In this document: positions 47,262-59,550 of the stretch, piece by piece | Numbering within the stretch: position 1 is the first letter of the stretch | Layout: each line of letters starts with the position of its first letter | Origin: Phaseolus vulgaris | Taxonomy: Eukaryota > Streptophyta > Magnoliopsida > Fabales > Fabaceae | NCBI RefSeq assembly: GCF_000499845.2 | Contig: NC_023759.2 | Coordinates: 33,356,464 to 33,420,463, forward strand | Direction: 5' to 3' | DNA: 64,000 bases | The notes under the pieces: model-generated | What the model saw: the letters and a program-made list of their open reading frames with translations, nothing else | Databases searched by the model: none | Told to the model about the DNA's origin: nothing | Position numbers and translations under genes: made by a program

Positions 47262-47696
47262 AGAAAAACAACTGGTTGATGTATCGAAACAACCGGTTGA
47301 TGTATCGAAACAACCGATTGTTTTCTTGGTGGATGTATTAGTTTTTTCTTTTTGCTACTTTTGCTGTTTAATTTTGATGTATTCAAAACAATTATCTTGT
47401 TTATCTCTTCTCTTTGTCTATTTGTGAAGACAAATAAGGGGAGATATATGTTGTGTTTGATTTCAGTTTGATTTCAGTTTTTATTTTCCTGCAAAACAGT
47501 TTGGATGAGTGAAACCTTATAGGTTTTTGTTCCTATGTTTGTTTGTTGTTTACTCTGATATTATGCTCTGAATTTCTGTATTTGTTTTTGTGCTAACCAA
47601 ATATCAGAAGTTTTATGCTTTGCTTAAAACTGTATCTTGCAGGAACTGCTTCAGATTCAATCAGGTACAACACAAGCATCAGGGATTTGTCTTCAT

Positions 47697-47711
47697 CAAA
47701 TAGGGGGAGAT
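47697..47711 (+). promoter_or_regulatory. Polypurine tract
   Basis: AAATAGGGGGAGATT ends directly before the 3' LTR. A run of purines in this position primes plus-strand synthesis. Confidence 0.8.
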
Positions 47712-48831
47712 TGTTGAACCAAGTGGTGTTCAAGCTTTGAAGAATCCAAACCCTTTGAAGGATGTTGAAGGCTTGGTTGTGCTTGTTGTTGTTGAGCTGT
47801 CTTAGTTAGGATCTGGGGTAGTTTGAGTTTTGTAATCCACTCTAGATTGAATCCAAAGCATAGGCATTCTCAATCTTTTAAAAGAAAAGTGTTTTTCAAA
47901 CTAAGTGAAAAATAACCGATTGTTTTGTCGAAACAACCGATTGTTTTATACTTAGGTGTTTTTAGAAAAGATTGAAAGCTGTTTTTCAAATGGTTGAGCA
48001 GTTAAAACCAAAACAACCGATTGATTTGAGGAAACAACCGATTGTTTGTTTTAGTACCATAACAGAAAAACTGGTTTAGCTTTGACTGAGCATTAAATGT
48101 TTTAACTGTTTACGCTCCAATCTTTAATGCTTTGACCAATCTTTAAATGCAATGAATAAGTTTGTTAAGATTTGATAACAAACATCTTTGAATAAATTCA
48201 GAAAAACATATTTGAAAAATAACAATCTTTTGAGAACAACAAGTTTCTGATATTCAAAGAGTTTAGATTGCTTAGAGATTGATCAAAGAGTGTGAGATAG
48301 GATTTCTGCTTGTATTTATTTCAGATTTTCTTCTGTAACAAGTGTAATCCTTGTATTCTGTTGAACAAGTTTCTTCAGTGTGTTTGCTGAGAAGTGTTGT
48401 GTGTTCTTGAGGGGATCAAGATCAGCATTCTTAGTGTTGGTGTGTTGGCCAAGAGAAGTGTGTGTCTTGAGGGGATCAAGGTCACTTTCTTGGTTGTGTT
48501 GTAAGTGATCTAGGTTTGATTGCTTAGTGGAATTCCTCAGTGGTTTATGAGAAGACTGTATGTAGCTCTGGGTTTAGAGTGAACCAGTATAAACATCTGT
48601 GTGCAATCTTTCTATCCTTAATCTCTTTAAATTCAGTTTTGATATTTGTTTACTGGTATAAACAACCGATTGTTTTTCTGGTGCTGTTGTTTTTGCTTAT
48701 TGTTTTGGCAAACTGAATTCCTTATCAATTGTTTCTTGAGATAATTTCATTCTTGACTTAAAAGTTTGCGAAAACTCTCTTTAAACAATTCACCCCCCCC
48801 CCCCTCTAGTTTAAAGCCATACATTTTAACA
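47712..48831 (+). repeat. 3' LTR of the family A element
   Basis: 1120 bp. Dyads lie at 47913/47934 and 48014/48035 (both 21 bp) and a single site near 48663. The C run at about 48793-48804 differs in length from that of the 5' LTR. Confidence 0.92.
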
Positions 48832-48836
48832 CATAA

Positions 48837-49174
48837 TACAGTTCTTCTTAAACAGGGTCTCCTCCTTGGTATTCAACAAAACTTAAAGACTATTAGTATG
48901 TCTGATATTGATGGGCTTATCTGTCAAGAAAATATTGTTAAAGAGGACCTTGATCATGCTCTTCACTGTCAATATTTGTTTTTGAAAGAAAAGGGCTAAT
49001 ATGTTTTGGTTTAAAGATGGGGATAGAAATACTGTTTTTATCAATGCTATGGTCAAAAGGAGAAATAATTCTAGTGGGATTCATCATCTACGGATTGATA
49101 ATGCGGTTATTTAGGATCCTAAACTCATTGAAGAACATATTTTAGACTTTTATAAAACTCTATGCTGAGTCTAT
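48837..49174 (+). pseudogene. LINE B ORF2 part 2: linker between endonuclease and RT
   Basis: Reads MFWFKDGDRNTVFINAMVKR and HHLRIDNAV, then PKLIEEHILDFYKTL, the segment that precedes RT in plant LINEs (compare W-x-K-x-G-D-x-N-T). Stops are present. Flanked on the left by the family A element and on the right by a solo LTR. Confidence 0.75.
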
Positions 49175-50270
49175 TGTTAGGATATATGACCTTAAACAAT
49201 AGGGGGTGAATTGTTTATAAGAGATTTTCGAAAACTTTTGAATGTTTAATGAAACTCAATAAAGAAATCCAGAAGAGGAACCAAGTTTGCCAAGAACACA
49301 ATCTGTTTTAAAGTGAAATACAGAAAAACAATCGGTTATTTCTTCGAATCAATCAGTTGTTTATACCAGTAAAATCTTAAACAGCTTAAAAACAAATTTA
49401 AAAGAGATCAGAGAAAGAGAAATGCACACAAACAATTTATACTGGTTCACTCTTACAACAAGAGCTACATCCAGTTCCCAGAAACCACTAGGTAATCCAC
49501 TAAGCAATCAAACCAGATTACAAAACACCACACACTAAAGTAGTGACCTTGAACCCCTCAAGAAACACATTACCTTTGGTAAACCACACCAAGAGTATTG
49601 ATCTTGAACACCTCAAGAACACACAACAGTCCTTGGCAATACAACAACAGAAATACAGAAGATTGAGAAAAGGATTACACTTGATCAAAGTACAACTGAA
49701 AAGAATAAAATTGCAATTTTATTCCACTCTCACTTAAAAATCAAAAGCTTGATGTGAATCTTGAAAACTTAAGATCAAATATGTCAAACTGAATTTCTCA
49801 AAACTGTTTCTTACTCCATAGAAACATATAACAAACTATTTATATTTTCCAAAGATTGGTTAAAACATTTAATGAAATAGCGTATTCAGTTATAAATAAT
49901 TTAAGACATATTCACCATTCAAAACTGAATTCCGTTAGGATTTTCAAAGAAACAATTGGTTGAAAACATGAAACAACCAATTGATTTGGTTTGACAGTTA
50001 AGTCAACCAAGTCAAACAACTTTCAACCTTTTTCAAAACCTCTAAGAGCAAAACAACCGGTTGATTCGACAAAACAACAGATTGTTTTTTACTTAGTTAG
50101 AAAAACATCTAATTTCAAAAAGGTTTTAATTCACATCAGTTTTAGATTCAACAAAAGAGTGGATCACATTAATCTACCCAGATCCCACCCACACATAGCA
50201 GCAACACCAGCCTTTCATCAAACACCTTGGATTTTGATTCTTCAAAGCTCTTGATCACTCTTGATCAACA
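49175..50270 (-). mobile_element. Family A solo LTR 4, TSD TCTAT
   Basis: TGTTAGGATATATGACC...TTGATCAACA, 1096 bp, with TCTAT at 49170-49174 and 50271-50275. Dyad pairs at 49329/49350, 49953/49974 and 50054/50075 are all 21 bp apart. Very similar to solo LTR 1 (30696-31778), including the conserved GTTCACTCTTAC block. Confidence 0.93.
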
Positions 50271-50275
50271 TCTAT

Positions 50276-52954
50276 TTCTCATGTGCAAGATACAAGCAAT
50301 ATGGAAGATTTTATTGGTACTTATATTCTTGAGATGGTTTCCTCTGGGGAGAATATGATGTTGATTAAATGTCCTGATTTTTGGGAAATCAAGAATGTTG
50401 TTTTTAACCTTAATGGTATTAGTGCTTCTGGTCCTGATGGTTTTGGTGGTGTTTTCTATCACTCTTGTTGGGAAATTATTGGGATAGATGTTTGTAATGT
50501 TGTACAACAGTTTTTTAAACAAAATTGGGTTCTCCCTGAAATGAACAGTAATGTGGTATCTCTTATTCCTAAGATCCAGGATGATGAGTCCATTAAAGAT
50601 TACAGCCTCATTGTTGTTGCTAATTTCAAATTTAAGATTATTTCCAAGATTTTGGCAGATCGGCTTGCTCTTGTGGCTGCTAGAATAATTTCTCCTAATC
50701 AGTATGGGTTTGTGCAGGGCAGACATAATCAGGATTGTATTGGTATTGCTTCTGAAGCTATTAACATGCTTTCTAAAAAGGTTTGAGGAGGTAATGTGGC
50801 TTACAATGTTGATATTCATAAAGCCTTTGACATTCCGAGTTGGAAGTTTTTACTATTAGTTTTGTCACGCCTTGGTTTTCACCCCTCGTTTGTTTGTTGG
50901 ATTAGTATTATTCTTCATTCAACTATGCTTTCAATCAGAGTAAATGGGAATTTGATGGGATTTTTTCCTTGTAGTAGAGGTGTTAGATAAGGTGATCCTT
51001 TGTCTCCTCTACTTTTATGTTTTGCAGAGAAAGTTCTTAGTAGAGGTCTCTCTAAGCTTGTGAATGATAAGAAGATTCTACATATGACTAGCCTGTCAGG
51101 TTTTCTCACTCTCTCTCATACTCTATATGCAGATGACATTTTTGTTTTCTGTAGGGTTAATAATAAGTCTCTTAGGAATTTGAGTAGTTAAAACATATGG
51201 TGATTTTTCGGGTCAATATGTTAATAATTCTAAGAGTAGTTTTTTCACCATGGATAATTCTGCAAGATTTGTCACCAAAATTCAACGCATTCTTTTTTGT
51301 AGTCATGGTTGTTTGCCTTTCATTTATTTAGGAGTTTTGTTGGTGCTCCAAAGGGTCGGTTTCTTCAACCTTTGGTTGATAAAGTCAAACTGAAGCTAGC
51401 TTCTTGGAAAGGTAAATCTCTTAGCATGATGGGTCGGATTCAGTTGGTCTATACGGTGATTACAAGCCTTCTAGCTTATAGTTTTAATTTGTATAAATGA
51501 CCTGCTTCTCTTCTTAAGCAAGTTGAGCAGTGGTGTAGAAATTTTATTTGGACTGGAGATATTCTGATAAAAGGCATAACTACTATTAATTGGACTACGC
51601 TTTATTCTCCTTTTGAGAATGGCGGTTTGAAAATTATTAACCTTCATCATGAAAATAATGCTTATCTTCTTAAGCTTGCTTGGAACTTTGCTTATAGTAA
51701 TAGGCCTTGGTCTTTGCTCTTGAAAGTTAGGGTTCTTAAATCAAAATACGAGCTTCGGATGGTTTATAGATCCTCATCTGTTTGGCCTAGAATTAAGCAG
51801 TTTTATTCTACTATACTTGATTATACTTCTTAGACTGTCGGTACAGGTTCTTTTATTAATTTCTGGAATAATAAATGGTGTTATACTACTTCTTTAGCAC
51901 ATATTGCAGTGATATCTTATGGTTCTAGCATTTCGGATACGGTTTCTCAATTTTGGACAGGTTGTGATTGGAATATTCCATTTTCTTTACAGGAGATGCC
52001 TCATCTTTTTAGTCATATCATGGTCAGGGCGGAACATGATATTCCTAATTGGAGTAAATGAGTCTAGTCGTTTTTAAATTGGCTTGGACTTTCTTCTTGG
52101 AACCAGAAGTTCCTGGTGGTTGGGGTAAATTAATTTGGTCTTCATTTATTCCGTCTTCCAAATCTCTTTTACTTTGAAAAGTTTTTCATGGGCGACTTCC
52201 TACAACTTAGTATATTCAGAATAAAAGTTTGCATATTTGTTCTATGTGTACGCTTTGTGAAAAGCACGAGGAATCTATTCTGCATTTATTTTTTTTAATG
52301 CTCTAATGCTTTGGGTATTTGGAGTTGGGTTCTAGAGATTTTTCCTACTTCTCATTTCTCTAATAAGGATGATCTTCTTTCTTTTATTAAGAGTGATGGT
52401 AGTCCTTTGGTTATATTGATTAAGCTTGTTGTGATAACTTTTTCTATTTGGATGACATGGCGTATGAGGAATTTTGCTCGTTTTCAGGATAGGATTGAGG
52501 TTTATCGGGCTATTTCAGTTATAAAGATTTAACTTGTCTGGTGGGTAACTTGTCTAAAGCTTATATGAAAAATGATATGTTGGATTTCAACGTGATTAAG
52601 TTTTTTGGTATTAATACTTGTATTGGTAAAAATTTTCGTCCTCTTCCTGTGATATGGGAGTTTCTCTCACTAGGTTGGGTTAAAATTAACACTGATGGGA
52701 CTTCTAGGGGATATTATGGTCTTGCTACTTGTGGAAGTATTTTCTGTAGGAGTACGGGAGAATTTATTGGAGCTTTCTCTGCATTCCTTGAAGTTCAGAC
52801 TGCTCTGGTTGCTGAGTTTTATGGGGTTATACATGCTATGGAGGAAGCTCAAAAGATGGGGCTTACTAATGCTTGGTTGGAATATGATTCTGCTTTGGTT
52901 TGTGTTGCGTTTATTGCTAGGACAAATGTTCCTTGGATGCTTCGGAATCGATGA
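50276..52954 (+). pseudogene. LINE B ORF2 part 3: RT, zinc-binding domain, RNase H
   Basis: The RT frame at 50283-50786 has SGPDGFGGVFYHSCWEIIG and SPNQYGFVQGRHNQDCIG. After a TGA, VDIHKAFDIPSWKF follows, and the YADD active site lies at 51125-51136. The zinc-binding domain is near 52230-52320 (CTLCEKHEESILHLFF). The RNase H frame at 52541-52954 contains GWVKINTDGTSRG, AEFYGVIHAMEEA and WLEYDSALVC, supplying the Asp-Glu-Asp residues of the RNase H type found in plant LINEs. Scattered stops make it inactive, but this half is better preserved than in LINE A. Confidence 0.87.
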
Positions 52955-53371
52955 AATACTTGTCTTAATTACTGTGGGAAAATCAGGTTTAGGGTTACTC
53001 ATATTTTTCGTGAAGGGAATGTGTGTGCTGATAAGTTGGCTAATTTATTATTTATTCATAGAGAATCATTTCATTGGTATAACAGGCTTCCATCTAGTCT
53101 ATTTTTAGAATTCTTTATGAATAGGTATAGTCTACTTATGTATTATTTTTGTTAACATATAGGTTTTGCCTAAATCTCCCATACTTTTTTCATGTGATGA
53201 TAGATGATTGTTGTTACTTGATGTGTCAGTCTAGCTGAGATGTCAAGTTGCATAATAATGTCTAACATGAAAACATTTTTATAAAAAATAATAATATATA
53301 ATTTAGTCAATATAACAAATAATTATTTTTATCTCTAAAATTAATTTTTATTTAATAATTTTCTTGTAGTG

Positions 53372-54363
53372 TCTTATGCATACATTTTCTAAAACTTGTT
53401 CATTTCAATAATTTTTCTTAAAATTATATTATAATTATAAATTTGCAGCAATTTTTCTCTAAAATAAACATAATGTGTGGAAAGTTGAAAGACGAAATAT
53501 CTTTTATTTTTATAAGATTACAATTTTTTTTAGTAAAAGAAAGAAAGAAATGGCAAATATAGTACTAGACTGATGTAGTTAAATAAGATTCCAATTTTAA
53601 AATTTAAATAATAAATATTTTAATAATAAAACCATTAATAAAACTAATAATTAATAAACGATGATAACAATATTTTTTTTATTTTGTATTCCCTGTTTAT
53701 TTTCAATTAAACAACTAATATCATGTCATTGTACAAAACTAGAAATTTTCACTCTATGAAAACCAATGCATTGAACCAGTGGTTTAAAAGAAAAAAATAT
53801 TTTAATTTTTCATATTTAATTTAAAATTTTAACATAAAGAAAAATTATATTAGTAGTATTTAAAAATTGCCATGAACTATTTTATCAATTTTTTGTAAAA
53901 TATAATTTTGTCTTTTATATCATTTTTTTTATTTTCTTATAATTTGATATTATATTAATTTGTCGGTTTTTTATGCAATTTTTCTATTATTAATGGATAT
54001 TACAGAAATTTATTAATTAGTATAATTATTATGATATATTTTATTTTGAATATGATAAATCAAATACAAAAATATTTTTAGTATATAAAATTATGGTATT
54101 ATTTATTTAATAATATTATATTTATTAAAACAAGTTCAAATCGCAGATAAATTCTTGAATTTTTAACTACTACTTTATCCGGTTTAATAACTAATCCAAT
54201 TTCAAAGTTTCAAAAACATTGTTAGTTTTACCTTATTATACCAAAGAACCACTAGTTTTCTCATATTGATGTTTTTCTGTTTTATTTTCTGGATTCATTC
54301 ATATTTCAGACTTCACATGGACCTTAGTGAAAATAAAAAGAAAAATAAATGTAGGAGGAGGAG
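53372..54363. other. AT-rich upstream region of the chaperonin gene
   Basis: No ORF or repeat was recognised after the MITE end. The promoter elements start at 54364. Confidence 0.6.
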
Positions 54364-54378
54364 AGAAGATTCTAGAAC
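54364..54378 (+). promoter_or_regulatory. Perfect three-unit heat-shock element
   Basis: AGAAG-ATTCT-AGAAC is three contiguous alternating nGAAn/nTTCn units, the binding site of trimeric heat-shock factor. It lies 26 bp upstream of a TATA box and 156 bp before the ATG of a heat-shock chaperonin, so it is very likely functional. Confidence 0.85.
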
Positions 54379-54403
54379 CCCTTTTTGTATTAATAAAAAT
54401 AAA

Positions 54404-54410
54404 TATAAAA
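54404..54410 (+). promoter_or_regulatory. TATA box of the chaperonin gene
   Basis: TATAAAA, 124 bp upstream of the ATG, placing transcription start near 54435-54440. Confidence 0.65.
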
Positions 54411-54442
54411 TGAAAATTTAAAGAGGAACATAAACCTTTGTA

Positions 54443-54451
54443 AAACCCTAA
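54443..54451 (+). promoter_or_regulatory. telo-box (AAACCCTAA)
   Basis: An exact plant telo-box lies at or just after the expected transcription start. This motif is common near the starts of genes for growth and translation machinery in plants. Confidence 0.5.
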
Positions 54452-54533
54452 CAAGTGACCTCAAATTTTTCAACAGGGAGCTCTCGGTGTTCCGTTCTTT
54501 CACTCCTCTGTTGTGTCGTCTCGTGTGTTCCAA

Positions 54534-56528
54534 ATGGCAAAGCGTTTGATTCCACTCTTCAATCGTATTTTGGTGGAGAAAATCGTGCCTCCATCAAAGA
54601 CCAACGCTGGCATTTTGTTACCGGAGAAATCCTCCAAGGTTAACTCTCCCAACCCTCTTCATTCATACCCTTTTCAATTTCTTTTTTGGGTCTTCGCTTT
54701 TCATATCAAAATTTCATATTTCCTTGAGTTTTATCTATTTTACTTATTCCATTTGAACATTTTTTTATCCTTTAGGTGTATCCAAGATGTCCAATTTTCT
54801 GTATTTGATACTGTGATATGACATCGTACCCAGATGGGTACTAATTAAGCTGATGCATGCTGTACATATTTTTGGGGATTAGTCCTTGGGTTGTGTTCAT
54901 GTTGTTTTGTAGATAATGCCTTAGCATCTTCCTAATAACCATTTAAATGTGAAAGATTTGGAACTTTTATTTATTTATTTCAAAGTCTTTTCCAAGTTAG
55001 TGTTTCAATTTTGTTAGAGTGATATAAGTGACGATTTATGTCTGCAAATCACCTTTTTTCTGTTACATTCTTGATCTTCCAAGTTAATGTATTTCTACAT
55101 GTTTGTTTTTTAGCTGAATTCCGGAAAAGTTATTGCTGTTGGCCCTGGCATTCATAGTAAGGATGGGAAGCTAATTCCAGTTGCTGTAAATGAAGGTGAC
55201 ACTGTTCTTTTGCCTGAGTATGGGGGAACTGAGGTTAAGCTTGACAACAAAGAGTATGTATATGTTTTCTTATGACCTGTTTTACGCTCACGGCCCATAC
55301 AATTCTTCCACTTGATCCTAATGTTTAATATGGTAGATACAAATGTTTGGGGTAGGATTATTCTTGAGGTCCTTTATTTTTGTAAAGAAGCTGCTTGTTT
55401 TGCTGGTTGCACATGAACTTTGGTAGTTTGTTATGAACATAATACCTGGAAGACTATTTTCTTGTTATAAAGATATGATACCTCCAGTTTTAAATGCTAT
55501 TGGTGACTGTCTTCTTTGTGAATAATTATGAAAAGATTTGAAGAAGGAAATGTTACGCACTTATGCTTGATATATGTGTCCAATATTTAGAATTGCCTTG
55601 TTTGATGGTATACATTGTGTATTTTTTTTTTTTTGTTATACATTCTAAATTCTAATCTGATGTTTACCTAGATACAGAGCTATAGGATTGAAATTGTTAT
55701 TGTAGTTTATCAATAATTTCGTAGTCTTTATGAAGTAAAACATATTAGTATTATAATTTAAGCATTTCATTCAATAAACATTGTTGCTTTTTGTGATCAG
55801 ATTATAACTCACCTAATGTTGATGGTTTAAATAACTTGAAGCTCCATATGTGCTGTTAACAATGTATAATTTGAACCAGGCAGATGTTGAAAATAGAAAT
55901 TTTACTCAATGTTATGATAATGGTAACATGATCTACAAATGATGTTACTATGGTTTATAAGTTATAACATAGTACCTGTTACCCTCCTCCCCCAAAATGA
56001 AAAATAAAATAATAGCAGGAAGGTTATTTTATTTGAGAGTTGGTGATTTTCTATTGGTGCATCTTGTTATTTACTTATTGACCAAAAGGCGTTGTTAGTC
56101 ACAATCCAAAATTAAGTGTATGTGTCTTGATTTTTATCTATTAACTTGTCATTCTCATACTTAATAAAACTGTGGGATTTGAGTGTGACTAGGTAACAAA
56201 CAAAACGTCATGATAAAGGTTTAGGGAATTTGCTAGTCCTTGGAATATTTCATTGACTTTGAACTAAAGGTTTTATCTGCACTTCTCATGGCCACCAATT
56301 AAATTCTCTTTTCTTGTCCTGCCTTTTATTTTGACAGAGTATAGTATACACACGAAGAACTTTATTGGTTGGCTATGTGAATGAATTATTTTGGATGGAT
56401 TAAACTATTTTTTGTTTATACAAGTTGCAATAGCTGCTATTTCTTAACTCTTAGCTAATTAGATGCTTTTTGTGTGTAGGTATCACTTGTATAGAGACGA
56501 CGATATTCTGGGGACACTGCACGATTGA
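54534..56528 (+). CDS. CPN10: 10-kDa chaperonin (GroES/Cpn10, mitochondrial type), three exons
   Basis: Exons 54534-54638, 55114-55253 and 56480-56528, introns with GT...AG ends (475 and 1226 bp), 97 residues. Cpn10 forms a heptameric lid on Cpn60 and helps fold proteins. Residues 1-35 (MAKRLIPLFNRILVEKIVPP) include the mobile loop, SKTNAGILLPEKSSK, which contacts Cpn60. Exon 2 gives GKVIAVGPGIHSKDGKLIPV and VNEGDTVLLPEYGGTEVKLD. Exon 3 ends YRDDDILGTLHD. Splicing is in phase at both joins (after codon 35; inside codon 82, GA|G). The length and the lack of a cleavable leader fit the mitochondrial form. The start is the first ATG after the TATA box and agrees with the family. A heat-shock element upstream indicates heat induction. 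The gene looks intact. Confidence 0.95.
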
Positions 56529-57128
56529 TGTTAAAATCATTGGCAGACGTTGCTGTAGCAATTTATATGCCTGGTGTTCTGTTACGTTTGAACTAAACAA
56601 TTTCTTTGTGTTCTAATTTTATTAGAAATCTACATTTTGTTGTGGAACCAACATTTAGTTTTATTCGTCAACAACGAATCAAGAACGTTATTTTCTGCGA
56701 CAACAGGGGAAAACTATTTTGTTGCCCATAAAAATTATTGCCTTACATTTTGCAGTGTTGTGTTTGTGGCTTGGGACAATTTTTTAAATCCCTTTTTGAC
56801 ATTTGTTTCTTAGGACGTATCATGCAAGTTCAGCACAAATCAAGAAGAAAGTAGCTACTATATTCTTTTTTGACATTGTTAAGAGTTTAAACATTCATCA
56901 AAGCATGGTATATTCAAAGTTGCTATTTCTGTGCTGGATGATGTCGAGAAATTAAAACAACATTCCTTAACTAGTTGAACGAAAACAAAATATAGAAGGA
57001 ACTGAGATAGCAAATAGAAAGAGACCCATCTAAAGTACTAACCTTCCTTGAGGATTTTAGAAGGACTTATACTTTATTGTGTGGTAAAAGGAATTAGAAA
57101 CATCATTGTAACTAAATCTGTTTATGGT
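56529..57128. other. Convergent 3' regions of the chaperonin and carboxypeptidase genes
   Basis: 600 bp between two stop codons on opposite strands; both 3' UTRs must lie here. No ORF. No clear polyadenylation signal can be assigned to either gene. Confidence 0.55.
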
Positions 57129-59480
<2,352 letters not shown>

Positions 59481-59540
59481 TTATTGGAGGATGAAGGTGA
59501 AATGCCGATTATGGCAAACAAGGAACAAGTCAGTGTCCTA

Positions 59541-59550
59541 TTAATATAAC
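59541..59550 (-). promoter_or_regulatory. Possible TATA box of the carboxypeptidase gene
   Basis: On the minus strand GTTATATTAA lies about 75-80 bp before the ATG at 59468. Weak evidence, from position only. Confidence 0.35.

Larger units (their letters stand above)
42400..48831 (+). mobile_element. Complete non-autonomous family A LTR retrotransposon, TSD CATAA
   Basis: The 5' LTR is 42400-43533 and the 3' LTR 47712-48831, both TGTTGAACC...TAACA. CATAA flanks it at 42395-42399 and 48832-48836. It has a copia-style PBS, a gag with zinc knuckles, a second ORF and a PPT. No protease, integrase, RT or RNase H is present in the 4.2-kb internal region. The gag and its tail resemble the SIRE-type Ty1/copia lineage. 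Mobility would need enzymes in trans. In this copy gag has three in-frame stops and the second ORF one. Confidence 0.92.
39231..53299 (+). mobile_element. LINE B, 5'-truncated, 10-bp TSD, broken by three LTR insertions
   Basis: AATAATATAT at 39231-39240 and 53290-53299 is the TSD, and the A-rich tail is just before 53290. LINE B proper consists of 39241-39293, 40416-42399, 48832-49174 and 50271-53289. Between these lie a solo LTR, a complete LTR element and another solo LTR. Each junction is confirmed by its own 5-bp TSD and by alignment to LINE A. Truncation lies within ORF1, slightly further in than in LINE A. Its orientation is opposite to LINE A. Confidence 0.92.
38932..53371. mobile_element. 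CACTA-type MITE family, copy 5, split by LINE B
   Basis: The left part is 38932-39240 (TACTACTACAAAATCATTAA onward through the palindromic centre). The right part is 53290-53371, ending TTTTCTTGTAGTG. The two parts join exactly across AATAATATAT, which is the LINE B TSD, to give the expected family sequence. About 14 kb of later insertions lies between them. Confidence 0.85.
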
